NCBI GenBank assembly: GCA_030613225.1
Contig: JAUWMJ010000051.1
Coordinates: forward strand, 1 to 11,275
Reading direction: 5' to 3'
Length of the DNA stretch: 11,275 nucleotides
From: Desulfobacterales bacterium
Lineage (GTDB): Bacteria > Desulfobacterota > Desulfobacteria > Desulfobacterales > JAUWMJ01
The translations under genes and the position numbers were made by a program. Below the pieces are notes generated by a model. The model saw only the letters and a list, made by a program, of their open reading frames with translations. It searched no databases and was not told the origin of the DNA. This document shows, in pieces, positions 1-6,336 of this stretch; position 1 is the first letter of the stretch; the number at the start of each line of letters is the position of its first letter.

Positions 1-43
1 TAAGAGGACTAAATTATTTTCTGTTTAATTCTGGGAAAAGATA

Positions 44-466
44 ATGCTACATTTTCAGGTAAATGATAAATGCAATGGGTGTTTGGCATGTGTACAAAAT
101 TGTCCGGCAAGTGCTTTGGACTCGGTGGATAGAGGGGAAAAGCGAACTATTCTTCACAACATGGCTCGTTGTGCAAGATGCGGTACCTGCTGGAGGATAT
201 GTCCCCAGGATGCTGTTGAGTTTAAGCACTTACTGGAAAGTGATTGGGATGAGGTAGCAAAGCTGAATATAGTTCGTTGCAAAGTTTGCGGTGAAACCCT
301 TTATACAAAGAACTTCGGTGATGTATTGTCGGAAAAACTTGACACAAAGGTAGATTCCCTTTGTCCCATGCACCGTGAAGAACTTTCCAGGCTTGCTTCT
401 GTGTATTTCTTCCCGGGTAAAAACAAAATGAAAATAGGTGAAAAAGATGATTGTAGGAGATCTTAA
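44..466 (+). CDS. 2[4Fe-4S] ferredoxin-like protein with a third Cys/His cluster
   Basis: This 140-residue soluble protein probably carries electrons between a redox partner and the product of the next gene. Two classical [4Fe-4S] ligand sets are visible: C10-x2-C13-x2-C16-x3-C20-P and C43-x2-C46-x2-C49-x3-C53-P, as in bacterial ferredoxins. After residue 60 comes a non-ferredoxin extension with C79-x2-C82 and C107-P-M-H110, which could bind zinc or another metal (inference). There is no signal peptide or membrane segment. The ATG follows a modest GGGA-type ribosome site, and a TAA lies at the very start of the window, so an upstream gene in the same operon is likely. The gene overlaps the following MetV-like gene by 20 nt, which suggests translational coupling. 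The Fe-S assignment is firm; the physiological partner is inferred from position. Confidence 0.9.
   Translation: MLHFQVNDKCNGCLACVQNCPASALDSVDRGEKRTILHNMARCARCGTCWRICPQDAVEFKHLLESDWDEVAKLNIVRCKVCGETLYTKNFGDVLSEKLDTKVDSLCPMHREELSRLASVYFFPGKNKMKIGEKDDCRRS
435..440 (+). promoter_or_regulatory. Ribosome binding site deciding the metV start
   Basis: TAGGTG lies 6 nt upstream of the ATG at 447. The alternative in-frame GTG at 438 has no Shine-Dalgarno sequence at a suitable distance, so the ATG is preferred. Confidence 0.45.
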
Positions 467-1172
467 ACCGGTTGAGGAAATTGTTTCCTCGATTTCAGAT
501 TTCAGAAAAATACTGGTTGTCGGCTGTGGAAGCTGTGTAACCGTTTGTCTTTCCGGCGGTGACAAAGAAACCCGTGAGCTTGTTCGAGAACTTTCACATA
601 CAGGATATTATAAAAATGATCCCCCCTATTTTTCCCATTCAACAATAGAACGCCAGTGCGAACTGGACTTTTTAACATCCTATCTTGAAATTCCCAAAGG
701 TACTGAAGCAATATTGTCTTTAGGATGCGGCGCAGGCGTGCAAACCATGGCAAATGCTTTTGAACCTCTTCCTGTTATTCCGGCACTTAATACAACCTTT
801 CTCGGGGCATCGGAGGAACCGGGCGTGTGGCAGGAGCAGTGCAGGGGATGCGGTGATTGTATGCTGGCCTATACAGCCGGTATATGCCCGGTGACTCGCT
901 GTGCCAAGAGACTCCTTAACGGACCGTGTGGCGGATCTCGAGGAGGGCGGTGTGAAATTTATACCGATGTTCCCTGCGCATGGTCACTTATTTATTACAG
1001 GCTTAAAAAGCAGAATAACCTGAAATTTATGACAGAATATCGAGAACCCAGGGACTGGCGACCGGGAGGAGGGCTTGGCCCAAGGGAGCGCAGACGTACA
1101 GGGATTAATGGAAGTCCTGACCACTCGGCCCCATATCCGGTACAAAGGGATGCTTTAAATACCTGTGCCTAG
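447..1172 (+). CDS. metV: MetV-like protein (methylenetetrahydrofolate reductase C-terminal domain)
   Basis: This cysteine-rich protein of 241 residues belongs to the MTHFR C-terminal/MetV family. In acetogens MetV partners MetF, which reduces methylene-tetrahydrofolate to the methyl level in the Wood-Ljungdahl pathway. Visible signatures are G-C27-G-S-C30-x3-C34 near the N-terminus, LGCGAGVQ around residues 92-99, then a dense cluster C132-x2-C135-x2-C138, C147-P, C152, GPCGG at 159-163, C169 and C177, enough for metal or Fe-S binding. The start was moved to ATG 447 (see the ribosome site at 435). The preceding Fe-S gene is overlapped and probably supplies electrons. No metF follows; it would have to lie upstream of the window or elsewhere. 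The last 30 or so residues are Arg/Pro/Gly-rich and do not look like the usual tail of the family, so the 3' end may be altered. Confidence 0.85.
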   Translation: MIVGDLKPVEEIVSSISDFRKILVVGCGSCVTVCLSGGDKETRELVRELSHTGYYKNDPPYFSHSTIERQCELDFLTSYLEIPKGTEAILSLGCGAGVQTMANAFEPLPVIPALNTTFLGASEEPGVWQEQCRGCGDCMLAYTAGICPVTRCAKRLLNGPCGGSRGGRCEIYTDVPCAWSLIYYRLKKQNNLKFMTEYREPRDWRPGGGLGPRERRRTGINGSPDHSAPYPVQRDALNTCA

Positions 1173-1201
1173 GGCTCGGTTAAAAGTAAATATCCGAGTC
1201 C
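1172..1201 (+). terminator. Stem-loop at the metV stop codon, possible weak terminator
   Basis: GGGCTCGG (1172-1179) can pair with CCGAGTCC (1194-1201), giving 8 pairs including one G-U, around a 14-nt loop. It begins on the last base of the metV stop codon. No T-run follows, so it is not a classical intrinsic terminator; it could stabilise the 3' end of the mRNA or act with Rho. Confidence 0.3.
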
Positions 1202-1252
1202 AAAGGGCTCAGTCTTAATTACCCCTGTAAGGTGTTCCATCTTAAACACCAC

Positions 1253-1440
1253 ACGTTGCGAGTTACGGGTTTCGGGTTACAAACAGCGTTTTGTTTTTTT
1301 CTTACATTAAATATCATTGATTATTTTATACCATATTTTTTTCGATCATTATTAAGTAAAAAATTGAATTTTATCCGAGTAAGTTCAATATTTAATTGAG
1401 ATAGAATTCATTTCATCACTCGCAACCCGCAACCCGTAAC
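1253..1440. repeat. Facing heptamer arrays (GGGTTNC) around an AT-rich core, copy 1
   Basis: The left array (1253-1280) reads as four heptamers: acGTTGC, GAGTTAC, GGGTTTC, GGGTTAC. The right array (1422-1440) carries the complement: GCAACCC, GCAACCC, GTAAC. Between them lie about 140 bp that are strongly A/T-rich and show no reading frame of note. The arms could pair as an imperfect hairpin. A second pair with the same unit occurs at 11006-11275, and ACTCGCAACCCGCAACCCG is shared by both right arms. There is no transposase nearby. Function unknown. Confidence 0.8.
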
Positions 1441-1559
1441 ATGTGTTTATCAATTCGGCATCTTGTTTGTCTCTGACTCCCGCAATGCTGGATCTTCGAC
1501 GGTCCCATAGAACCAGGTTTTATTTGATAGAATAAAAGGATTTTTTAAAGAAGGGTTAG

Positions 1560-1565
1560 TATAAT
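1560..1565 (+). promoter_or_regulatory. Possible -10 box upstream of the cupin gene
   Basis: A perfect TATAAT lies at 1560-1565, 35 nt before the chosen ATG at 1601, which would give a short leader of about 30 nt. No good -35 box stands 16-18 nt upstream; TTGATA at 1524 is too far away (30 nt). In AT-rich DNA a lone -10 match is weak evidence. Confidence 0.35.
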
Positions 1566-1600
1566 ATGGTTAGAATTATTTTGGTTGCTTGGGAAAAATC

Positions 1601-1951
1601 ATGAATGATGTTATAAATATTTTTGAAAATATACCTGATCATATTCCTGAAGAACTATTTCAGGAGATATTACAAACGGAAAACTTTAAAGTTGAACGTA
1701 TTGTTTCCAAAGGGCATTCGTCGGAAGATGATCACTGGTACGATCAAGAAGAAAATGAGTGGGTAATTTTGCTCAAAGGAAGTGCCGGGCTGTTATTTGA
1801 GGGACATGAAAAGGTTGTTGTTTTAAGATCAGGGGATTATATTAATATTCCATCGCACACAAAACATCGGGTAGAATGGACTGATCCGGACATGGAAACA
1901 GTTTGGTTGGCAATCCGCCAAACCCGAGGGGAGCGCTGCAATGACGAATGA
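1601..1951 (+). CDS. Small single-domain cupin protein
   Basis: A single conserved beta-barrel (cupin_2 type) of 116 residues. The first cupin motif is represented by residues 38-60 (GH...DDHWYDQ...E53-W-V...G60), where the usual HxH metal pair is replaced by W46-Y47-D48. The second motif is G78-D-Y-I-N-I-P84-S-H86-T-K-H89. H86, H89, E53 and possibly H45 are candidate metal ligands. The combination of WYDQ, EWV and VEWTDP is typical of a widespread small cupin family with no assigned substrate. An in-frame TTG at 1589 would add four residues, but the ATG at 1601 with GGGA upstream is the better start. The gene stands alone between a repeat element and the convergent GH130 operon. The fold is confident; the reaction is unknown. 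Confidence 0.85.
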   Translation: MNDVINIFENIPDHIPEELFQEILQTENFKVERIVSKGHSSEDDHWYDQEENEWVILLKGSAGLLFEGHEKVVVLRSGDYINIPSHTKHRVEWTDPDMETVWLAIRQTRGERCNDE

Positions 1952-2040
1952 TGCATCCGCAACGCAGTCCAGTTTGGCGGGATTTACGAAGCCGCTACAG
2001 GGGAAAACCATTTTTCAAAGGTCTTTCTTAATGATGTGGA

Positions 2041-2985
2041 TTATGCATCTTTCCTGTTTAAAGTTATATCTATAAGATTCTCAAATTCTGCAGTGGCCAC
2101 GCAGATACATGTATCAGCAGCTCCATAATACACCTTGATCTCTCCAGTGTCTTCCACAACAGCGCCGCATGCAAAGGTCACATTGCCGACATCGCCGATT
2201 CTTTCATAATCTTCCCGCGGTGAAAGAAGATGTTTGTTGCATCTGGAAACTACTTTGTGGGGCTGTTCAAGGTCCAGCATAACAGTGCCGATTCTGTAAA
2301 TGGGACCGGCTACGGTCATTTTTACACCATGATAGATCTCAAGCCATCCATGCTCTGTTTTTATCGGCGGTACCGAAGCGCCAATTCGATAACTGTCCCA
2401 CATGCCCTGTCTTGGTGTCATTAAAATTTCGGATTTTCCCCAGTCAACCAGATTCTTTGAATATGATATCCACATACTGCCCACGCCTTTGCCGATGGGT
2501 CGGTCAAGGCGCACATACTCGCCATTAATCTTTTCAGGGAAAAGTATTCCGTCCTTGTTGCCGGGTTCGGATACAAGGGCAATACGTTTGTAATGGTGGA
2601 AATCATCAGTCTTTGCCAGGGCTATTCGTGTCCCGTATTGTGAATATGCGGTATACATGACATAATAAACGCCATCGATTACAGTAATCCGAGGGTCTTC
2701 AATGCCACGGGTTTCATACTTTGCAAATGGGCCCCTTCGTGCGGGCGTCATGACCGGCTCATCTTCAACCGTAAAATGCAGCCCGTCTTTGCTTCTTGCC
2801 AGGGCAAATATCGAATATCCCTGCTGGCCCTCGACTCTCAGGAGATGAAAGTATTCATCTCCCTTTTTGATCACTGCTCCGTTAAAAACCGTATTACATC
2901 TGAATGGGATATCTTCGAGAGTAATAATGGGATTGCCTTCAAATCTGTGGAGAACATCGTATCCAAAAGGAAAGTGTTTACTCAT
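2041..2985 (-). CDS. GH130 family mannoside phosphorylase-like protein (third paralog)
   Basis: GH130 enzymes are five-bladed beta-propellers that cleave beta-mannosides, mostly by phosphorolysis to mannose-1-phosphate. This 314-residue protein keeps the family signatures: FNGAV (34-38), LLRVEG (48-53), IEDPRI (95-100, with D97 the probable general acid), NKD...LFPEKINGEY (143-157), RP at 162-163, and a C-terminal YYGAADTC. It resembles the beta-1,4-mannooligosaccharide phosphorylase branch, but linkage and acceptor cannot be read from sequence. The start is set at the ATG ending at 2985, not the upstream in-frame ATG at 3012. An AAGGAG site lies 7 nt before it, and this start overlaps the stop of the previous gene by one base (TGATG), so translation is coupled. 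It is the last gene of the minus-strand block and is cytoplasmic (no signal peptide). Confidence 0.88.
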   Translation of the reverse strand: MSKHFPFGYDVLHRFEGNPIITLEDIPFRCNTVFNGAVIKKGDEYFHLLRVEGQQGYSIFALARSKDGLHFTVEDEPVMTPARRGPFAKYETRGIEDPRITVIDGVYYVMYTAYSQYGTRIALAKTDDFHHYKRIALVSEPGNKDGILFPEKINGEYVRLDRPIGKGVGSMWISYSKNLVDWGKSEILMTPRQGMWDSYRIGASVPPIKTEHGWLEIYHGVKMTVAGPIYRIGTVMLDLEQPHKVVSRCNKHLLSPREDYERIGDVGNVTFACGAVVEDTGEIKVYYGAADTCICVATAEFENLIDITLNRKDA

Positions 2986-3908
2986 CAGGCATCTCCTTTG
3001 CTTTTCAGGCATTCTTGATCGATTCTATCTATAGTTGTTGATCCCAGACATATGCAGCTATCTGACCCGCCGTAATACAGGAGCAGATTTTCATCCTCCA
3101 GAATTGCGCCGCAGGAAAAAATCAAATTCCGGATATCTCCTACACGCTCATACCGTTCGCGTGGTGACAGGATAGGAATGTTGGTGCGGCTAACAACCAT
3201 GGCCGGGTCGTCAGCATCTAAAAATACTGCACCGATTCTGAAAAGGGGGCCGCTGGACGTTTCTTTGATTCCGTAGTAAATCAGCAGCCATCTTCCGTCT
3301 TTGACTCTGATGGGAGGTACGGCATCGCCCACACGGTGTGAGTCCCAGTAACCGGGTCTGGGTGATAATACCACCTCCGAACCGCCCCAGTACACAAGGT
3401 CATCTGAATAACTGATCCATATACGTCCTCCGCTCCATGGGCGTTCAAGCCTGGCAAACCGTCCGTTGACTTTTTCCGGAAAAAGCGTACCACCCTTGGT
3501 GTCCACCTCGGAGACAAATCCAAGTCGGGTTACGGTCTTGAAGTCATCTGTCCTGGCCAGGCCGATCCGGTAGCCATAATGGCTTTCTGCAATGTAGGAA
3601 ATATAATAGGTATCTTCAAAATGTGTGATCCGGCCGTCCATAACGCTGGTTGATTCATACTGTTTATCAGCCTGCCCCATAAAAGGTTTGTCATCCACAT
3701 CAAAATATCGGCCGTCCTCGCTTCGAGCAATATACAGTTTCTTGTGACCGCGCAGGGTTTCGATTGTGACAAGTAGCAAATAGATGTTGTCGATCTTGAC
3801 TGCGCCTGCATTACAGATGTCCGAGACCTGAAACGAGAGGTCTTCCATGGTGATAACAGGGTTTCCTTCCCAGCGATGAATGATGTCGTGTTGTTTTTTC
3901 CGAGGCAT
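2985..3908 (-). CDS. Divergent GH130 family protein (middle paralog)
   Basis: This 307-residue GH130 homolog aligns end to end with the third paralog: GNPVI (15-19), LFPEKVNGRF (142-151), RIWISYSDDL, YYGGSDSC. Several signature positions differ. LLRVE is replaced by LLVTIE (45-50), EDPRI by MDGRI (90-94), and NKD by TKG (137-139). The candidate acid D91 is retained. These changes fall in motifs that line the active site in the family, so it may have altered substrate or phosphate binding, may act as a hydrolase, or may be a non-catalytic partner (inference). AAGGA about 9 nt upstream supports the ATG. It starts 16 nt after the first GH130 gene and shares one base with the next, so the three form one transcript. 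Confidence 0.85.
   Translation of the reverse strand: MPRKKQHDIIHRWEGNPVITMEDLSFQVSDICNAGAVKIDNIYLLLVTIETLRGHKKLYIARSEDGRYFDVDDKPFMGQADKQYESTSVMDGRITHFEDTYYISYIAESHYGYRIGLARTDDFKTVTRLGFVSEVDTKGGTLFPEKVNGRFARLERPWSGGRIWISYSDDLVYWGGSEVVLSPRPGYWDSHRVGDAVPPIRVKDGRWLLIYYGIKETSSGPLFRIGAVFLDADDPAMVVSRTNIPILSPRERYERVGDIRNLIFSCGAILEDENLLLYYGGSDSCICLGSTTIDRIDQECLKSKGDA
2993..2998 (-). promoter_or_regulatory. Ribosome binding site deciding the start of the last GH130 gene
   Basis: On the minus strand AAGGAG sits 7 nt before the ATG ending at 2985, inside the last codons of the preceding GH130 gene. This favours a 314-residue product over the 323-residue alternative. Confidence 0.7.
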
Positions 3909-3924
3909 AAGAGATATTCCTTTT

Positions 3925-4965
3925 TTAAAAACCGGCCATTATTTTTTCAACCGTAGTCACAGCCAGGCAAGTGGTTTCATCAGAAGACCCGTAATACATG
4001 AAAAGCTGTCCGTCTTTTATGACAATTCCGTTCGTAAATACGACATTTCCAAAAAAACCGCTGGTCTCATAATCGTATTCAGGTTCGAGCAAGGGCGTTG
4101 TTCCGCGTTTAATCACTTTCCATGGATGTTCGTAATCGAGCAGCAGGGCAAAAAGGCTGTACCTTGAGTTGTCACCCTTGGCATGGTAGATGCAAAGCCA
4201 CCCCTCATCAGTCTTTATAGGAGCACTTCCGCCGCCGATCTTCATGGATTCATAGGGCATATTGCGGGGGCGGACAATACATTTATGATTACCCCAGTGC
4301 AAAAGGTCAGGCGACTGGGCATACCATATTGAAGCCCTGCCAAATCCGCTGTTGTTAGGCCGGTGCAGAGCAACATATTTGTTGTTTATTTTTTCAGGAA
4401 ATATTAAAACATCCTTGTTTTCCGGATGGAATATTATGCCCTGCTTTTTATATTCCTTAAAATTCGTGGTTGTTGCCAGAGCTGTGCACCAGCTGTCGGT
4501 TGATATAACGGTGTAGTTTATGTAAAAGGTTCCGTCAATATTTACAATGCGCGCGTCTTCCGTACCGTACTTTTCATCAGGAGAGGAGGGGCAGATAAAC
4601 GGTGTCGGCTCAACCGTGAAATTTATCCCGTCAGTACTGCGCGCCAGACGCAGGTGGCTGATGCTGGATAGATAATCCTTGCCCTTGTAAACAACACCAC
4701 GAGTGTCTTTGAGTGACAGGTCGGGGTCGTTTTCATCAAATTCCATAATACCAGGGATGCCCCGTCCCTGGTCAAATCTGTAAACCGGGACCCTGACCTT
4801 ACCCGGCTTCTGAATACAGCTTTCCGCTACGCGCAACAGCAGTATGACTTCATCATTAAAAAGCACAGCCCCGGGATTAAAGGCTCCGACAACACGATAT
4901 CCTTTGGTTGAAGGTTTTACATCAGACGGACAAATTAAAGGATTTTTTTCACAGCGTTTAAACAT
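3925..4965 (-). CDS. GH130 family mannoside phosphorylase-like protein (first paralog, long form)
   Basis: The longest of the three paralogs at 346 residues. GH130 signatures are present: FNPGAV (29-34), LLLRVAE (42-48), TEDARI (135-140, with D137 the probable general acid), NKD...IFPEKINNKY (183-197), HRP (201-203) and a C-terminal YYGSSDETTC. Compared with its neighbours it has an insertion of roughly 40 residues (about 56-98, containing VPVYRFDQG) between the first two blades. A similar insertion is seen, as far as I recall, in GH130 members acting on beta-1,2-mannosides, so a substrate different from that of the downstream paralogs is plausible but unproven. It is the first GH130 gene after the glycosyltransferase. 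A GAGG site sits only 4-5 nt before the ATG, at the edge of an octamer repeat array. No signal peptide is seen. Confidence 0.88.
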   Translation of the reverse strand: MFKRCEKNPLICPSDVKPSTKGYRVVGAFNPGAVLFNDEVILLLRVAESCIQKPGKVRVPVYRFDQGRGIPGIMEFDENDPDLSLKDTRGVVYKGKDYLSSISHLRLARSTDGINFTVEPTPFICPSSPDEKYGTEDARIVNIDGTFYINYTVISTDSWCTALATTTNFKEYKKQGIIFHPENKDVLIFPEKINNKYVALHRPNNSGFGRASIWYAQSPDLLHWGNHKCIVRPRNMPYESMKIGGGSAPIKTDEGWLCIYHAKGDNSRYSLFALLLDYEHPWKVIKRGTTPLLEPEYDYETSGFFGNVVFTNGIVIKDGQLFMYYGSSDETTCLAVTTVEKIMAGF

Positions 4966-4973
4966 CAGACCTC

Positions 4974-5005
4974 GTTAAGTGGTTAAGTAGTTGAGTCGTT
5001 AAGTA
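4974..5005. repeat. Tandem octamer array (GTTRAGTN)
   Basis: Four consecutive octamers: GTTAAGTG, GTTAAGTA, GTTGAGTC, GTTAAGTA, followed by a partial GTTG. The array ends 8 nt before the minus-strand GH130 start codon, so it lies in the mRNA leader of that gene. No facing partner array with the same unit was found in the window. Confidence 0.75.
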
Positions 5006-5057
5006 GTTGTTATAATAGGTCATATCTATGGTTTGCTTGAAAATTGGACACGGGTCT

Positions 5058-5176
5058 AATTCAGGAATTAAGAGATTCAGGAATTTAGGAATTGAAGGAA
5101 TTCTATTCATTTTAATTTATAGATTTTATCCTTTAATCCCTCAATCCCTCAATCCCTCAATTCTTGAATCCCTCAG
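5058..5176. repeat. Facing octamer arrays (TNAGGRAT / AATCCCTC)
   Basis: The right array (5135-5174) is five octamers: AATCCCTC three times, AATTCTTG, AATCCCTC. The left array (5061-5101) is TCAGGAAT, TAAGAGAT, TCAGGAAT, TTAGGAAT and a nine-base TGAAGGAAT. The left unit matches the reverse complement of the right unit (TGAGGGAT), so the two arrays face each other across about 33 bp and could fold into an imperfect hairpin. It sits between the glycosyltransferase and the first GH130 gene. The design parallels the heptamer pairs at 1253 and 11006, but the sequence is unrelated. Confidence 0.75.
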
Positions 5177-5199
5177 TTTGGCGCTAATAAATATTTTTC

Positions 5200-6336
5200 C
5201 TATTCCCCGGCAAATATGTACCGGGTTTTGCATTCCAGTTTAAGGTAAAACTGTTCATAAACATTAAGGGTCTGTTGTGCAACAATGTCCCAGGAAATAG
5301 TTTCTTTGATATGGGTCAGCGCATTTTGGGAAAACCTGCTGTATACTTCCCGGTCAGTGAGCAGTGTTACAATACTGTCAACATATTGGTCATCGGTTTG
5401 CGCATAAAATCCTATTTCCGATCTCTTAAGGATATCGACAAATGCAGGAAGATTCGATGTGACCACAGGTTTGCCAAAGGTCATTGCATGTGCCATTATA
5501 CCGCTCTGAGCCCCGGCAGAATATGGCAAAACCACTATATCAGCGGCGCTTAGAATCGTATCAAAAGTTTTCTGAGGAAACTGGCCCCGGAATACTTCAA
5601 TACGGTCTATAGCAGGTGAGTTATTTATTTTTTCAAAAAGCATTGCGCGGTAGATGCTGTATTCAAGCATTCTGAGTTTTCCGGACAGTACCAGCCAGTC
5701 ATCCGGAACTTTTTTAACTATCTGCGGGAAAAGATCTACAATTCTGTCAAAACACTTGGTTGGGCGAAAATACCCCGCCAACAGGATTACTTTCCTGCCC
5801 TCAAGATTAAGTTTTTTCTTGGCATCAGCGATCGGATTCATCTCTCTTGCGCCATGCGGGATAAGAGAAATCTTTGAATGATCTGTATCAAAAACCGTCC
5901 GCAATATATCGACGTGCTCTTGCCCATGTACAATAATGCCGTCCAGCTCCCGGCACATAGTTTTTATGATTAGCGCCTTTCGAAACTCAGGTTTTTCCTG
6001 AACACTATGGAAGGTTGCAATAACCGGAGTGCCGGTGGATTTAAGACGGTAAATCAATTCAAGTACGGCAATACCATCTAATTCACCATACAGACCGAAT
6101 TCGTGCTGAATATGGACAAGATCGGGGGTAACTTTAATAGCTGCATTAAAAATCTTACCGGCAATTCCGTCTTCTCCGGGAGAATATGATGGGTAAACAT
6201 GCCTTCCTTCAGCACCATACTGGCTGACAATATGGATCTCATTTGGAGACTTTGTAAGGGCTTCAGTCAAAAAGGCGGTATATGTTCCGATGCCGCATTC
6301 AATAGGAGGATAAGTGGATACAAATGCTATGCGCAT
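5200..6336 (-). CDS. Family 4-like glycosyltransferase (GT-B fold)
   Basis: A 378-residue cytosolic GT-B glycosyltransferase, likely transferring a sugar from a nucleotide donor such as GDP-mannose (inferred from the GH130 neighbours). The N-terminal domain opens with MRIAFVSTYPP and the acceptor-side glycine loop ECGIGTYT (13-20), then VHIQHEFGLYGE (74-85) and TFHS (108-111). The C-terminal donor domain has LAGYFRPTKCFD (186-197), ADIVVLPYSAG (265-275) and FGKPVV (287-292). The EX7E motif common in GT4 is missing: the second Glu position is H283 (AHAM), and no acidic residue stands seven earlier. This may mean a subfamily variant. It is probably the first gene of the minus-strand carbohydrate block, separated from the GH130 genes by a repeat-filled 234 nt. 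The ATG begins exactly at the family N-terminus, although its ribosome site is weak. Confidence 0.88.
   Translation of the reverse strand: MRIAFVSTYPPIECGIGTYTAFLTEALTKSPNEIHIVSQYGAEGRHVYPSYSPGEDGIAGKIFNAAIKVTPDLVHIQHEFGLYGELDGIAVLELIYRLKSTGTPVIATFHSVQEKPEFRKALIIKTMCRELDGIIVHGQEHVDILRTVFDTDHSKISLIPHGAREMNPIADAKKKLNLEGRKVILLAGYFRPTKCFDRIVDLFPQIVKKVPDDWLVLSGKLRMLEYSIYRAMLFEKINNSPAIDRIEVFRGQFPQKTFDTILSAADIVVLPYSAGAQSGIMAHAMTFGKPVVTSNLPAFVDILKRSEIGFYAQTDDQYVDSIVTLLTDREVYSRFSQNALTHIKETISWDIVAQQTLNVYEQFYLKLECKTRYIFAGE

Larger units (their letters stand above)
1173..1600. other. Gene-free region between metV and the cupin gene
   Basis: No convincing coding region was seen on either strand. In order it holds the stem-loop at the metV stop, about 50 bp of unrecognised sequence, the heptamer array pair with its AT-rich core (1253-1440), about 120 bp without recognisable structure, and a TATAAT box at 1560 just before the cupin gene. 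Confidence 0.7.

Noticed and set aside
230..753. Minus-strand reading frames opposite the Fe-S and metV genes
   Set aside because: They are antisense to two clearly recognisable cysteine-motif proteins, have no ribosome sites and show no family features.
2985..3012. Upstream ATG at 3012 as the start of the last GH130 gene
   Set aside because: The ATG at 2985 has AAGGAG at 7 nt and a TGATG junction with the preceding stop; the extra nine residues do not resemble GH130 N-termini.
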